Assembly: GCF_016598535.1 (NCBI RefSeq)
Contig: NZ_CP066779.1
Coordinates: 4,710,053 to 4,774,052 of the forward strand
Length of the DNA: 64,000 bases
Origin: Rhodococcus sp. P-2
Lineage (GTDB): Bacteria; Actinomycetota; Actinomycetes; Mycobacteriales; Mycobacteriaceae
Direction: 5' to 3'
Under the pieces are notes generated by a model. It worked only from the letters and a program-made list of their open reading frames with translations, had not been told where the DNA came from and made no database searches. Below, in pieces: positions 63,878 to 64,000 of this stretch. A program made the position numbers and the translations under genes. How positions within the stretch are numbered: the stretch's first letter is position 1; the number at the start of each line of letters is the position of its first letter.

Positions 63878-64000
63878 TCATGAGCCAGGTGTCATGAGCC
63901 AGTTCCCAGCGGCCATGACGGCGCGGGTTTCGAGTTCGGGACCGGTGACGATCAGATCGGCGCGGCAACCCGGCACGAGATCGCCGACGATTCCGGCCAG
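63878..64000 (-). CDS. nagA: N-acetylglucosamine-6-phosphate deacetylase, 3' end
   Basis: The last 40 codons only, running off the window. GDLVPGCRADLIVTGPELET and AVMAAGNWLMTPGS to TGA fit the C-terminal sandwich of amidohydrolase-fold NagA. The gene order nagA-nagB is the usual one. The identification rests on this tail and on the neighbour. Confidence 0.78.
   Translation of the reverse strand: MAGIVGDLVPGCRADLIVTGPELETRAVMAAGNWLMTPGS

Overview
The window reads as the chromosome of a high-GC mycolic-acid actinobacterium, most likely a Rhodococcus. The clearest sign is a complete mce4 steroid-import operon beside otsA, hsd4A, fdxD, fadE26, fadE27 and fadD17, the order known from Mycobacterium tuberculosis, with KstR-type boxes in the promoters. 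IdeR-type iron boxes, a single-chain siderophore NRPS and translational-coupling overlaps (ATGA, GTGA, TGATG) fit the same assignment. The species is an inference. No rRNA, CRISPR array, insertion sequence or phage gene was seen.

1-8.65 kb: two blocks for D-amino acids and acylated amino acids. A leftward run encodes an MFS transporter, tryptophan 2,3-dioxygenase, an M20 deacylase, a GNAT acyltransferase and the start of an N-acylamino-acid racemase. The last three enzyme types match the known acylate-racemise-deacylate route from D- to L-amino acids. Beside it lie a D-aminopeptidase, an N-acyl-D-amino-acid deacylase and a PLP/Zn D-amino-acid dehydratase-type enzyme. 8.67-17.1 kb: a two-component system, a frameshifted gene with 18-bp tandem repeats, a membrane protein, a SugE/Gdx exporter under a guanidine-III riboswitch, a protein with thirteen decapeptide repeats, a 36-residue membrane peptide, a GAF-ANTAR regulator, tRNA-Thr and a ThrE-family exporter.

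17.1-44.9 kb: a hydroxamate siderophore locus. It has an MbtH protein, an ornithine N5-monooxygenase, a 5563-residue NRPS (C-A-T-E, C-A-T-E, C-A-T, C-A-T-C), a formyltransferase, a stand-alone alpha/beta hydrolase and a heterodimeric ABC exporter. Four IdeR-like boxes sit at the promoters. The specificity codes predict formyl-hydroxyornithine, Ser, hydroxyornithine and a fourth, probably hydroxyornithine-type, residue. Inside the locus (35.6-39.4 kb) lie a methyltransferase and a separate CsoR-type regulon: an RND transporter, a DUF302 protein and the repressor, sharing a 16-bp operator.

45.0-63.06 kb: a small acidic protein, otsA, then the mce4 operon (yrbE4A, yrbE4B, mce4A-F and two Mce-associated proteins) and genes for steroid side-chain degradation. 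63.07 kb to the end: nagB and the 3' end of nagA.
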